DNA of 64,000 nucleotides from Pithys albifrons albifrons (GCF_047495875.1 NC_092473.1:16226388-16290387), one strand, 5' to 3'. Positions 10,202 to 22,206 are shown, counted from the stretch's first letter. Notes: a model not told the origin generated them from the letters alone. Program-made: numbers and translations.

Positions 10202-13200
10202 CTACATAGCCTTGGGGCGCCCATTGAGGCGGATGATGGCCCGGTAGTCCCGCACCAGGTCCCGCAGCTGGTCCAAGTAGGGGTTGACGTTCTCCTCCAT
10301 CCACTCCTCCACCGTGTCTGGGAAGTAGACCCTCTCCATCTGGGCACGCAGGTCACGGACAAAGCTCTCCCAGTCCTCATGGAGCCTGGTGGGGGGAGAA
10401 CAGGGGTCCAGTTCCATTCTCTGAGGGACCCACAGCTAAGCCTGGGAACCCTTCCAGCCCCGCGCAGGCACCCAGGGGGGCTCCCCGCCCCCAGCACCAC
10501 GTACTTCAGCACCTTGCTGCCAAAGCTCTCCATGTTGCGGGGGTTCCCAAACTGCCGCTTCCGATGGTAGGGGCTGAACCAGCCCTTGATGGCACTGGGG
10601 AGGCATGAGGGAGTGGGGGGCACAGGGGCCACCAGGGGTAGGGAGCTGCACATCAGGCAGGTCCCCTCCCATGAAAAAACTCTCACGTTCCAGCCCCACA
10701 GACAAAGCCACCAATCCCGCTGCCACCCGCCACCGGTTACCTCTCCTCCTCCAGAGCCTTCAGGATGCTCTCCTTCAGGTGGCCATTAACCTGCTCCACC
10801 ATGTGGTAGATCTCCACACCAGGGAACGCTCCACTGCCCTCGCTGGGGACAGGGAGGCCGAGGTGAGAGCCCAGCATGTGGGATGCACTGGGCTGGGAGA
10901 ATCCCAGCACCCTGCATGGCTGGAGGGTGCTCACCCTTGCCCCAGAAGGGTCTGGTACTGGGGAATTTGGGTGAGCAACCCCCTGCTGCACTCCAGTGCA
11001 TCCCTTCTGATGTAAATGGTGTGGCAATGCCATGGCCAGGCTGTGCCACGCACCAGGTGCTCTGCTCCAGCTGCACACTCTCCAAGCCCAGAACGTCCAG
11101 GACCTTTCTCTTTGCCTCTTCCGTGAAGCCCCCTGGAGAGGGCAAGGAGAGGGACAGAAGAGCTTGGGCCACCCCACCATTAGGCTCGTCCCTGGCTTCA
11201 CCACACCCCCAAAACTGGGGGGGGCTGAAGCTCTTTCTCCCCTGCTCCCCATCTCCCCCCTGTCCCTTTCCTGGCAGGACAGGCTCTGGCAGGCGGTGGG
11301 AGATGGGTGTGAGCCTGGCTGTGGTGGCAGGGCTGGTGGCTCACCATTCACCAGGGTCTGCAGGCAGATGGCCAGTGAGGGAATGCTGACAGGCAGCAGC
11401 TCACAGAGCACCGAGTAGTGATCATACCTGCATGGTGGGGACAGCCATGCCATCGTCTCCTGTGCTGCTGCCAGTGCAGCAATGAGGGCACCAGGAGGCA
11501 GGGAGAGGGCCCACCATCCCTCACCTCTGCCAGCCGGTGAGCACAATGCCCTGGAAGCGCAGCGGGGTCAACCGTGGCACAGCCTGCATCACCTTCAGCC
11601 AGCTCAGGTGGTTTTTCAGGTGGTAGCTCAGGGGGGTCCAGGTCTGTGCCGGCCCCGTGGTGCCCTTGAAGGCACTGGCAAACCAAACCGACTCGAAGCC
11701 GCTCTCTGCATACTTGGTGAGGAACGGCTCTGCAGTGGGACAGGTGTGAGCCACCAGTGCCACTGTGCCTGGGAGGCTGTGGGGGGCTTATGGAGAAAAC
11801 CCCCACCATGCCCAGCAGCCTGGCACATCACCTTACCAATCTGCTCAGCCTCAAAGTCAGGTGCATAGAACCACACCACGGGTGAGACGTGCTTCGCTAT
11901 CCCAGACTCTGCAGGGAGAGCAGGACAGGGACACTGACACTGGTGCCAGCAGCAGGAAGATGCCTGGGGCTCTTCAGCCCATATTACCACAGGCCTAGGC
12001 ATGGGCTCCTGCCAGCACCAGGCATGACATGTGCCAGGGCGGCCACGTGAACAGGCACTGCCAAGACACCCAGCTGAGGTGCCACCACTGCTGTCCCTGT
12101 CCCCTCACCCCGCAGGGCTCCCACGCTGATCTTCCTCAGCATGTCATCCCACATGAGCACCCGCAGCCCCCAGTACTGTGCAGTGAGGAAGCCCAACACC
12201 TCCTTGATGTGCTTCAGGTACATGGTCCCCACATCACCCTTGTTGCGGCTCATCCAGTTCTTGGAGTCCATCCCCTCTCCAAGATGGAAAACCTGGACTT
12301 GGGGGAAGGAGGATGCTCAGCAACGCTGGTGCGTGAGGCGAGGCCTGGGGGTCCCTGCACAGCTCAGTGCCCACCTCATCTGCACCAATGTGGATCCAGG
12401 TGGAGCGTCTGTGCTTCTCCATCACCTGTGCCAAGATGCTCTTGAGCAGGGCCAGCGTGTTGGGGACGTGGGGGTTGAAGCTGTTGGGGAAGCGCTCGAC
12501 CTCCCGCAGGTGCTGGTACTTCTCGTGCTTGAGGATGAACTGCAGGGAGGAGCCATCAGGGGGGTTTCCAGAGGAACCCCCTGGGATTCAGGATGGGGAG
12601 CAGGACCAGGACTCGCTACCTCCACGTGGCCAAAGGTCTGCACCAGGGGAACCACCTCCAGCTTGTGTTGCTCCGCCAGATGCTGGATCCGCTCAATATC
12701 CTCCTCGCTGGGAGGGCAGGGACAGGCTCACCGGGGGTGCCAGGGCAGAGGGCAGAGCATGGGGCCACTTCCCCTTCTCCAACTCCTCCTCCTCTGGCAC
12801 CCTGCCCATATGGCCCCAGCCACCCTACGTGTGTGGATTTTACCAAGGGGCACAAATATTGACCCAGCGGGGCAGGTGGCTGGTCTGCCAGTGGCACAGC
12901 CTGGCACTCTGACTGACCATGGTTATTGCAGGCACGGGGCCAGGTGGGTCACACCCAGCCCAGCACACCGAGATCCACTGGGGCCACCCCAACAGGCAGC
13001 TCAGCACACAGCCCTGCTCACCTGTAAGCGTACGGGGACCTGAGGATTTCCAGCTCCCCCTTGAAGGGGAACATGTCCTCGTACTCAATGAGGATGCCAT
13101 TGGCTCCCAGCTGGGACAGGAAGGGGAACACCTGCAGGGTGGGCAGGGTGGGTTCAGCAGAGGGGACAGCATGGTTCTGGTGCCAGCAGGGACAGCCAGC

Positions 13201-13723
13201 AGGTTGACCCCCTCAGCATGTCCCTCCTTGGCACCTCCTCCCTGCCCCTGGGCATCCTCACCTGCTCCAGGTAGGAGACCCTGGGCGCAGCTCCCTTGAG
13301 GTCCAGGTGGACCAGTCTCATCTGGGTAGCACTGACATCCCTGAGGACCTGCTGCCCAGGCTCTTGCCTCGGGGCTGTTATCTTTGCTGCAGGGAGCTCC
13401 AGAATCTGGCTCTGGGGGATGACATCCTGGACGATGTCACCTGTGTCCCCCCAGAACCCGCTGTCCTTGCTGACATGCTTGTGCAGCTCCAGGGTAAAGC
13501 TGTATGAGTGGAGCAGGGATGAGGGTGACACAGGGCACCAGCTGATTCCCAGCACCAGGCACCTACCTGGGCACAACCCAGGGGCTTCCCACAGACTCCA
13601 AACCCCCAGGGTCCTGCTGTCACCTCACCTGTCACGGAAGAGGAACTTGATGCCAGCCAAGGCGACGAGGAGCAGCACGACAAGGCGCAGCAGGTTCAGG
13701 CGGTGGCTCCGCTGGAAGGCCAT
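10202..13723 (-). CDS. Hexosaminidase D-like, membrane-anchored GH20 glycosidase
   Basis: Thirteen coding exons join in phase to 564 codons plus stop: 13629-13723, 13262-13499, 13022-13131, 12620-12707, 12375-12539, 12109-12292, 11837-11908, 11525-11729, 11345-11427, 11054-11132, 10741-10842, 10505-10594, 10202-10385. All have consensus GT/AG ends on the minus strand. The middle resembles hexosaminidase D (GH20, exo-beta-N-acetylhexosaminidase): [19 protein letters not shown], and the catalytic Asp-Glu pair in HIGADE (about residues 231-232). Unlike human HEXD (about 490 residues, nucleocytoplasmic), it starts with a short basic stretch and a hydrophobic segment (about residues 10-29, [19 protein letters not shown]), which suggests a type II anchor with the enzyme in the secretory lumen. 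It lies between CASKIN1 and MLST8, where humans have no such gene. I leave the symbol blank because this may be a paralogue rather than HEXD itself. Confidence 0.88.
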
Positions 13724-15860
13724 CTCTGGGGACACACACGGGGTCCAGCACCCCACGGCTGGCAGTGACCACAGGCTCCCCTGACCAGGGCAGCACGAGA
13801 CCCACAGAAAGGTGGCATGGGGGGAACCCCTGATCCCCATCGGAGTGCGCAGCAGAGCCCCATGTCCCTCCTACCTCGTGTGCCCCAGCGTGGGGCCAGT
13901 GGCCAGATCCGCCTCTCCCTCTGCCCACAGTGGTGTGGCCGGTGCCAGAGCAAACAGGGTGGTGGCTGCAGGGCAGGTCCTTCACGGGGATCCCCTCCTG
14001 CCACCAGGTCACCCCCGAGACAGGGGCCGTGTCACAGGGCAGATGGATGAGGTGGCATCACAGGGTGGGCACAGCACAGCCCTGCTGATGGAGGAGAGGT
14101 TATTGGGGACCACCCAGGCACATGCCAGCACTGGGTTTTACCAAGGATGGCACCGGCACAGCTGTGGGCACTGGTGGGGTGAGGATGGCAGCCTGACCCC
14201 CTTTGGCATCCACAGGAGCCATGTGAGAAATCATGCTGTGTCCAGTCAAACCAGTGGTCCATCCCTGATGGGACACAGAACTGGCCATGTGGGCTGCAGG
14301 GATGAGCTCATGTCACAGAGAAGGAACAACTGAGATGAATAAATTTCATTCAACATCTTTTTTGCTAAACCGATTTTGAGAACTCCTGAGATGAGGAGTT
14401 CAATTTAGATGAAAGTGAACCCAAACCAGCCTCCATGGAGCAGGAGGTGGCAGTTGCCCCATCCCTGTCTCCCCTGGTCACGGCTCGAGGGGCAGCACAG
14501 AGATCCATATCCAATGGCACACGACAGCCCCAAACCCCAGACTGCCTGCAGTGTCTCAGACAGTGGCAGTGTGGCTGCAGCAGGAGATGCTCAGCCAGGC
14601 CAGACCCCAGTGGACACAGCACTGGGAATGCAGCTGTGACTGGGGGACCACTCCTGCGAGCCCCAGGAGCCACCAGCCTCTGCAGCCCCAACACAAACCC
14701 TGGAAAAACCCCACAGCCACCTCAGGCTCCTTGGTGCCCGTGTGCAGGATGGGGAGCAGGTGCCTGGTTTTGGGGGGCAGGCTGTTCCTGCACTCCCTTC
14801 CCTGCATGGAAAAGGTACCTCATGGCACTGCATCTATTGTGCTGCAGGGGACAAATCACTGCCCTGCCCAGCCCAGGATGCTCCTGGCAGCTCCAGCACA
14901 GCCCAGCAGGGATGTGCCAGCCTGGGGATGGCTGCCAGCCCGGGGATCACTCCTGGATGCACAGAAAGGCATGAAGGCAACATGGGCGGGGGGTCAGTGG
15001 CTCCATGGTGCAAGGCATGGGGAGCCCAGCACCCAGGAAGGCCATAAATACGCCAAGTGCTAATGTTGCTGTCATGGGAACACAGCGCCTGATCGGAACA
15101 GGGATAAATATTTAGACAGACACTGTCAGCTTGCCAGGATTCGGCGTTTTTCAAGCACGTTATCCTGTTTAAATAGAGCAGGTTCCCAGGCTCTGAGTGC
15201 CCTGGCACAGCCAGGGATCACGGTAGCAGGATGGGTGCTGGCTGGAGTGGGGGGGCAGCACCAAGGGGTGATGGGGGCAGCCAGGATGTCACATCCCTGT
15301 GCCATCGGGAGATCCCTTGGCAGCGCCGGCTCAGCTGATGGATGCGGCCCCTCTAACCCGACATCTCGCCGCTGGCACCCACTATATTTATTACCGTCGC
15401 ATCTCCCGCTGCCAGCGCTTTGGGGACGGCGCTGGCACAGTCCCCGGGAGCCTCGGAAGAGCCCGCGCTCCCGAACCGGCCAGGCTGACTCAACGCCCCC
15501 AGGGGGGACGGGCTGAGGAGGGGCCGGACCCTCGCCCCCTCCCTCCCTGCCTGCACACAGCCCACGTGGGTTTGGCTGCCAGCTCCCAAAATTCAGCCCA
15601 GCTCCCAAAATCCAGCCCATCTACCCAGATCGAACCCAGCTCCCCCATCCAGCCCATCTCCTCAGATCTAGCCCAGCTCCCCACATCCAGCACAGCTTCC
15701 CAGATCCAGGACGCCCCTTCCACACCCCACCCAGCCCTGTGCGCTGTGGGGCACCACCGGCACCCTGCACACCTGACATAACCCACAACGCCCCACAACC
15801 AGGGCACCCCTTGGGCATTCCTGTGCCCTACGGCACCTCCAAGCTCTGCTCGGCAGCCCT
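13724..15860. other. Intergenic segment upstream of the HEXD-like gene
   Basis: I recognise no coding exon. It probably holds the HEXD-like 5' UTR and promoter, but the start cannot be placed. Two AT-rich islands, 14320-14425 and 15050-15190, interrupt GC-rich sequence, and 15330-15420 is another compact non-repetitive element. Confidence 0.45.
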
Positions 15861-15865
15861 GCATC

Positions 15866-16252
15866 CCTCCGAGCATCCCTGCATCCCTGTGAGCATCCCT
15901 GCATCCCGCCGAGCATCCCCGCATCCCTCCGAGCATCCCTGCATCCCTGTGAGCATCCCTGCATCCCCGTGAGCATCCCTGCATCCCGCCGAGCATCCCT
16001 GCATCCCTCCGAGCATCCCTGCATCCCACCGAGCATCCCTGCATCCCGCCGAACATCCCTGCAACCCTCCGAGCATCCCTGCATCCCTCCGAGCATCCCT
16101 GCATCCCGCCGAGCATCCCTGCATCCCTCCGAGCATCCCCGCATCCCTCCGAGCATCCCTGCATCCCGCCGAGCATCCCTGCATCCCTGTGAGCATCCCT
16201 GCATCCCTCCGAGCATCCCTGCATCCCTCCGAGCATCCCTGCATCCTTCCCA
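15866..16252. repeat. 20-bp minisatellite (gcatccctccgagcatccct)
   Basis: About 19 tandem copies of a 20-bp unit, with the variable central bases tcc/tgt/cgcc. The long open frames seen here on both strands are produced by the repeat. Confidence 0.95.
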
Positions 16253-16607
16253 GGTGTTTCCGCATCCTCCCGTCGCGGGTGCCCACCGATGTCCCGGGCA
16301 TCCCGCATGCCCCCGGCCTCCCAGCGGCCCGAGCATTCCGGCCCTTACCGGCAGGTGCGGGGCGGCCGCGGGCACCGCCGGGAGCGGGCACGGACGCGGG
16401 CACGGGCACGGCCGCATCCGCCGCCGCTCTTAAAGGGCCCGGTGCCGCCGGTGCAGCCGGAGAGGAGGGAGGGACGGGCCCCGCCGCCCGCCGTGCCCCG
16501 CGGGGACCGTGCCCGGCGCCCTGGGGCGACCCCCGCGCGGGGCAGCGCGGCACGAGGGGGGCCCGGGGCGGCTGCGAAGCGACCGGTGTGTGCCCGGTCT
16601 GGCCCGT

Positions 16608-16695
16608 GCCCGGTGCGTGCCCGGTGTGTTACCGGTGCGTGCCCGGTGTGTTACTGGTGCGTGCCCGGTGTGTTACCGGTGCGTGTCCCGTGCCC
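16608..16695. repeat. 22-bp short tandem repeat
   Basis: Between three and four copies of ggtgcgtgcccggtgtgtta plus cc, lying in the GC-rich sequence upstream of MLST8. Confidence 0.85.
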
Positions 16696-16927
16696 GGTGT
16701 GTACCAGTGTGTGTCCCACGTCCCATGTCCCATTCAAATATTCCATGTTTCATACCCCACACCCCACATCCCACCCCCACATCCCACCCCCATTCCCGCT
16801 CTCTCCCATCACTGCGCCCCCTGGCGCGGGCTCTGCCACCGCTCTGGTCCCCCCCCCGCCGTGCCCCGTGGTCTCACCTCCCCACCCCCCCTCCCACCGC
16901 CCATGGAACGTCCCGCCGCGCCGCTCC

Positions 16928-16972
16928 CGCGCATGCGCGCTCCTCCAGACGCGGCGCGTCTGCGCATGCGCA
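16928..16972. promoter_or_regulatory. MLST8: Two NRF1-type palindromes upstream of MLST8
   Basis: CGCGCATGCGCG (16928-16939) and TGCGCATGCGCA (16961-16972) both match the NRF1 consensus YGCGCAYGCGCR, 33 bp apart. They lie in CpG-rich sequence about 480 bp before the MLST8 ATG. NRF1 pairs are typical of TATA-less housekeeping promoters. Binding is inferred. Confidence 0.6.
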
Positions 16973-17042
16973 AGGCCGGGACCGGGGAGGACCGGGGAGA
17001 ACCGGGGCGGGCGGGGCGGTCACCGGAACCGGCGGGAGCGGC

Positions 17043-17300
17043 GTGAGGCCTGCTCGGTGTGAGGCACAGCCCGTTGGTGCTGGGGGCCCGCCCGGCGTGA
17101 GGCCTGCTCGGTGTGAGGCACAGCCCGTTGGTGCTGGGGGCCCGCCCGGCGTGAGGCCTGCTCGGTGTGAGGCACAGCCCGTTGGTGCTGGGGGCCCGCC
17201 CGGCGTGAGGCCTGCTCGGTGTGAAGCACAGCCCGTCGGTGCTGGGGGCCCGCCCGGCGTGAGGCCTGCTCGGTGCGAGGCCTGCTCGGTGCGAGGCCTA
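17043..17300. repeat. 54-bp tandem repeat just upstream of MLST8
   Basis: Four near-identical units begin at 17043, 17097, 17151 and 17205 (exact period 54), followed by degenerate partial units (gtgcgaggcctgctcg) to about 17300 and scattered to 17380. The array ends within 150 bp of the MLST8 start codon, so it lies in the proximal promoter or 5' UTR. Confidence 0.93.
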
Positions 17301-17442
17301 CTCGGTGCGAGGCACACCTTCCGGTGTTGGGGGTCCTATCCGGTGTGAGGCCCGCTCGGTGCGAGGCCTGCTCGGTGTGTCGCACAGCCCGTGTCCCGGG
17401 TTCTGTGTGCGGACGGCCCGGGCGGGCCGCGGCGGCCGCGCC

Positions 17443-20400
17443 ATGAACGCCGCGCAGGGCACGGTGGGCAGCGACCCCGTGATCCTCGCCACGGCCGGCT
17501 ACGACCACACGGTGCGGTTCTGGCAGGCGCACAGCGGCATCTGCACCCGCACGGTGCAGCATCAGGACTCCGTATCCTTCCCGGGACGCTCGGGGGGCGC
17601 GGGGAGCCCCCGCCCGGGGCCGCGGCACAGGCTCCGTTCCGACCTTAACGCGCCCGCCCGCAGCAGGTGAACGCGCTGGAGATCACGCCGGACCGGAGCA
17701 TGATCGCGGCCGCAGGTGAGCAGCCCCGTCCCGCGGGGCGCGGCGGAGGCGGCGGGCACGGCGCCCACCCCCTGCCCGCCGCCTGCAGGGTACCAGCACA
17801 TCCGCATGTACGACCTCAACTCCAACAACCCCAACCCCGTCATCAACTACGACGGCGTGAGCAAGAACATCACGTCCGTGGGGTTCCACGAGGACGGGCG
17901 CTGGATGTACACGGGGGGCGAGGACTGCATGGCCCGCATCTGGGACCTCAGGTGGGCACGGGCCGCTCCGCCCCGCGGGCGCTGCGGGGCTGGGGCCGCG
18001 CCCCCAAACACGCCCCTTCCTCCCTGTCTGCCCCAGGTCCCGCAACCTCCAGTGCCAGCGCATTTTCCAGGTCAACGCTCCCATCAACTGTGTGTGCTTG
18101 CACCCCAACCAGGTGAGCAAAGGGTGCCTTTGTGGTGTCCCAGCACAGAGTCCTGTGGAAGGGATCTGCCGGCCCATCTCATTCCAATTCCATGGGCAGG
18201 GACACCTCCCACCAGCCCAGGTTGCTCCAAGCCCTGTCCAGCCTGGCCTTGGACACTCCCAGGGCTGGGGCAGCCACAGCTGCTCTGGGCAACCTGTAGC
18301 TGAGGCTCCTCTGGGGGGGCTGCAGAGTTTGGGAGGGTGGCTGGGCTGGGCAGCCTTCCTGGTGGCACAGACCAGGCACACCAAGCTCTTGGTGGGAGTG
18401 CCTGGACAGGCACAGCTGCATTCCCCCACCCTGTCCATCCCTCCCTGGCAGAGCTGCTGTGCCAGGTGCTTTGGGTGGCACTGCTGGCAAGGAAAAGCAT
18501 CTCGGGGCCCACAGCCATGATTGCCATCAGAGGTGGTTGAGATTCACCCGTGGGTTCAGCAGCTGTGGCTGAGCAGAGGGAGGGCTGGAATGAAGCTGAA
18601 GGGAATGTGGTGCATTAGCAGGGAAATCAATAGGGATGATTGGAGTGCTGATGACCCTGCTGGGCTGTGGGTTTGCCTGCAGACAGGGCAGTGCAAGCCT
18701 TTGGAAAATGCTGAGTAATGGAAATGTTCCTTTGCTTTTCATTTGGCAAAGGTTTGGTTTTGCAAATCAGGAACTTCAGACCAGATTTGAGATTATGTAT
18801 TTGGACCAGACTTTACCCAAATGCTCCTGTAGTGTCAGTGCTGTGAGAATACTTTATGTTAAAACAAATACTGCTGGGAAATAATCACTGCTGGGAAATA
18901 ATCACTGACCAAAGTGCTGCTGAGGTGCAGTGCTGGTTTGTGAGCAGAACGTGGTTAATTAGTCCAATTTGTTCAGGCAGCTCCACAGCTCTGCAGCTCC
19001 TCTGCAGAGTTGCTGGTCCAGTTATCCCAGAGATTCCTCAGGGCCTGGGTAAAGCTGTGATAGCTTAGGAATTGCACTTTACACCTGCTAAGAGGAGCTG
19101 AGGATTGAGGTGTCCAGGAAAGGCTTCTGTGCCATCAGATAAATGTATCAAGTGGTGTTTGTCTTCCTCAGAACAAGGCAGTGCTCCCAGGTACAGGATT
19201 AGCTGTGCCTGATGACCTGATCTCCTCTAGGGATTCTGCTGAAGTTGTGGGCAGTGCAGGGCTGTCGATAAGCCCTGCTCTGAGTGGAGAGACGCCAGCA
19301 TTGTCTTCTGCTCTGAGCATGGGATCAGGGCCAGGGCTCTGCCCTTCAGCTGGCTCTTGTCCTTCCCCTGAGAGTGGGGGGGAGAGAGGAGAACCCACTC
19401 CAGGCTGTGTTTTTCAGGTATCTCTGCACTCTTGAGTGCTTCAGTTGTTCACTGGCCAACCTGCATCTTAATGCCTCCTCTCAGATGTGCTGAAAATCGC
19501 TTGGCTGCTGTGGATTTTGTTTGGAATTCAGGCAGCTGTTGTGTGCTCTGGGGTTTAGAAAATTAACCAACACTTCTGGGAAGGGAAACAGCCTTTGCAG
19601 GGTGTAATGGCAGTCAGGGCTTGGCTTGTTCCCTGTGCAGCCAGTGTGTGGAACAGCCCTGTGCTGGGGAAAAAGGAGGCAGAGCAGGACCCTGATGCTT
19701 AAAATCAAAGCAGGGCTCCATGTGGTGCTCGAGGGGCACGATCAGGGTGTTGGCTCAGGGCTGCTGCCCACGGATTGCTCGGGGAGACACAACTGCTGTT
19801 CCCTTGCAGGCTGAGCTGATCGTGGGCGACCAGAGCGGTGCCATCCACATCTGGGACCTGAAGACTGACCACAACGAGCAGCTCATCCCAGAGCCCGAAG
19901 TGTCCGTGAATTCCGTGCACATTGACCCCGATGCCAGTTACATGGCGGCTGTCAACAGCTCGGTGAGCTCCGGGGACCGGCCGAGCCTCCCGCGGGCCCT
20001 GGCGGGACAGGGAGAACCAGCCTGGGTCTGGGTGGGCACCTGCCAGCCCGGCCTCAGATCCCACTGTGCCCACAGGGAAACTGCTACGTGTGGAACCTGA
20101 CGGGCGGCATCGGCGAGGAGGTGACGCAGCTCATCCCCAAGACCAAGATCCCGGCGCACAATCGCTACGCCCTGCAGTGCAAGTTCAGCCCCGACTCCAC
20201 GTGAGTGTGTCTGGCCCTCTCCTCCTTCCCATGGGAGATGTGATCCTTCCAGGCAGGCAGAGGCCAGCTGTGCCCCCAGCTGTGCCCCCAGCTGTGCCCC
20301 CAGCTGTGGCTGGTGCTGGCTGCACACTGCAGGTCCCCAGGGAGCAGGCAGGGGATGTGCCACAACAGGGTTGCTCTCAGTGATATCCCACTCCTGCTCC

Positions 20401-21432
20401 CTGAGCCCAGCCAGGTTTGCAGCCATGAGCTGTTCCTGCAGCTGGGATCCCATGGCTGATCTCCAGGAGCAAAGTGCAGGCTCCTTCATGGAGCCTGTTT
20501 AGCTGGGATCTCATAAAGCAGACAACACAGGTGCAAGGAGATGGGACTGCAATGAAGGCAGGTCTCCAGCCATCACTGGCCTGGGCCCACGGTACTGAGA
20601 GGCCTGTAGGTGCACAGCATGACTGACAAGGTTACCCTCCCTTGTCTCCTCTTTGCAGGCTCTTGGCTACCTGTTCTGCAGATCAGACGTGCAAGATCTG
20701 GAGGACTTCAAACTTCTCTCTGATGACAGAGCTGAGCATTAAGAGCAACAACCCTGGGGAAACATCTCGGGGCTGGATGTGGGACTGTGCCTTCTCTGGG
20801 GACTCCCAGTACATTGTCACAGGTGGGGCACCTGGAGTGTGCCAAGGCCCTGCACCAGCACAGGGCTGACCAGTTCCTCTGGCTGGGACATTGCCAGGCC
20901 CTGGGGCACAGGTGTGGGTGAGGTGGGAGCACCCAGGCTCACAACCCCAGCACATTCTACTGACTCCCTGGAGCATTTTGCCTGTGCTGCCATAGACACC
21001 TGTCTAAACCGGAGAGGGGATCTCCAGGTGTGCAGTTGATCTCACCTGGGATCAGTGCTGCTCACAGTGTGCAGTGTGTCTGTCCCTTCAAAACACACCT
21101 GTGGGCATTTCCACAGTCACTGCTCTCTGAAATAATGAAAATCCCCGTTAATACAGAAATGCACTGAGCTGCTCTGCCTTGCTGGTCATCACCAGCCCTA
21201 AGGACGGTGGCGAGTGAAGCAAGAGGAAACTATTTCTAATAATAATAATCAAAGAAGAAGTTTAAAAAGGTAATGCCATAAATCCCAACTCCTCTTTTCA
21301 CTCTCTGTTTCAGCCTCCTCTGATAACCTGGCCAGACTTTGGTGTGTGGAGACAGGAGAGATCAAGAGGGAGTACAGTGGCCACCAGAAAGCCGTGGTCT
21401 GCCTTGCCTTCAACGACAGCGTGTTGGGATAA
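17443..21432 (+). CDS. MLST8: MLST8, mTOR-associated WD40 protein (GbetaL)
   Basis: Eight coding exons join in phase to exactly 326 codons plus stop: 17443-17571, 17664-17715, 17789-17951, 18037-18112, 19810-19962, 20076-20200, 20659-20822, 21314-21432. The length equals the human protein. It starts [19 protein letters not shown] and ends AFNDSVLG, and is nearly identical to mammalian MLST8 throughout. The product is a seven-bladed WD40 propeller (blades with [50 protein letters not shown]) that binds the mTOR kinase domain in mTORC1 and mTORC2. The start is the first ATG in a CpG-rich leader. Intron 4 (1.7 kb) carries a CR1 fragment. The gene converges on BRICD5, as in human. Confidence 0.98.
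18175..18302 (-). mobile_element. CR1 LINE 3' fragment (MLST8 intron 4)
   Basis: On the plus strand it reads the antisense of the CR1 3' region: 'catgggcagggacacctccc', then 'ccaagccctgtccagcctgg'. It is short and 5'-truncated. Confidence 0.8.
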
Positions 21433-21759
21433 TGGGCACACGTGGGAAGGGAAGGAGCTCTGTGTGTTTCCCTTGCCTTGCCGTGACAGGGACCCTCTCC
21501 ACAGCCAGGACACACACTGTGCCCATCCCCTCTCCGATGGAGAGGGCTTTGGCTCTGGCAGAAGCAGCTGCCTGTGGTGAGACCAGGCTTCAGCTCTGAG
21601 CAGGACATTGCTGAAATTTGTGTGGCCTCTAAGGGAGGGAATGGGAGAGGCAGACATGATCCCACTGCAGGGAGATGGCTACAGTTCAGCTGGAGCTGAA
21701 TGCCCTGTGGCATCAGCTGCTGGCAGTTTGGTATGTTCTTGTACCCCGAAGTAGGAAAA

Positions 21760-21765
21760 AATAAA
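21760..21765 (+). terminator. MLST8: MLST8 polyadenylation signal
   Basis: AATAAA lies about 330 bases after the MLST8 stop in 'gaaaaaataaaagcct', with GT-rich sequence following at about 21815-21850. Confidence 0.75.
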
Positions 21766-21833
21766 AGCCTTTCTAAGTGATGAAAGAGGCTGAACAAAGA
21801 GGAAAGGCAGCTCTTGTCTTTGTTTGCAAGCCC

Positions 21834-21839
21834 TTTATT
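21834..21839 (-). terminator. BRICD5: BRICD5 polyadenylation signal
   Basis: TTTATT on the plus strand (AATAAA on the minus) lies 368 bases downstream of the BRICD5 stop. It sits only about 70 bp from the MLST8 signal on the opposite strand, so the two 3' ends nearly abut. Confidence 0.65.
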
Positions 21840-22206
21840 CAAAGTGTTTCAGGAAGTGACTTGGAGTGGTGCTCTCCTAAAGCCAACCACCCCAACAAGT
21901 GTGACAGCCTTGTGTTGGACAGGGCACAGAGCCCCAGAGCACCAGCTACTCCCTGGGGCTCCTCTAGGCCTGGGGCTCCTAATTCCTATGGACGTGGCAG
22001 CCCTGGAGCAGAGCTGCAGGGAGTGCCTGTGCTGACAGAGCTGAGCACAGCCCTCTTGTTTCTCTAAACCCTCCTGATGTGCAGCACAGTCCTGGTGGCT
22101 CTGGGGATGGTGTGGTGTTTACCTTCCTTGTGGAAATCTGGAGGCTTTTCAGGAATGCAGTTCAAGTATGTGGGGCAGCAAGAGGGTGTCCACAGCTGCA
22201 GCACTT

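Noticed and set aside
9137..10247. Long Cys/Ala-rich open frames (CRALHAPPVQSPARPS repeats and the reverse) on both strands
   Set aside because: The 25-bp minisatellite has no stop in any frame and a period not divisible by three, so all frames stay open. It is 3' UTR.
15866..16252. Could the regular 20-bp array be a CRISPR array?
   Set aside because: There are no spacers; units are contiguous and diverge only at a few positions. The DNA is vertebrate.
15490..16553. Repeat proteins of the type GCRDARRDAGMLGGMQ on minus and SIPASRRASLHP on plus
   Set aside because: They arise from a 20-bp tandem repeat open in all frames; no promoter, splice or domain support.
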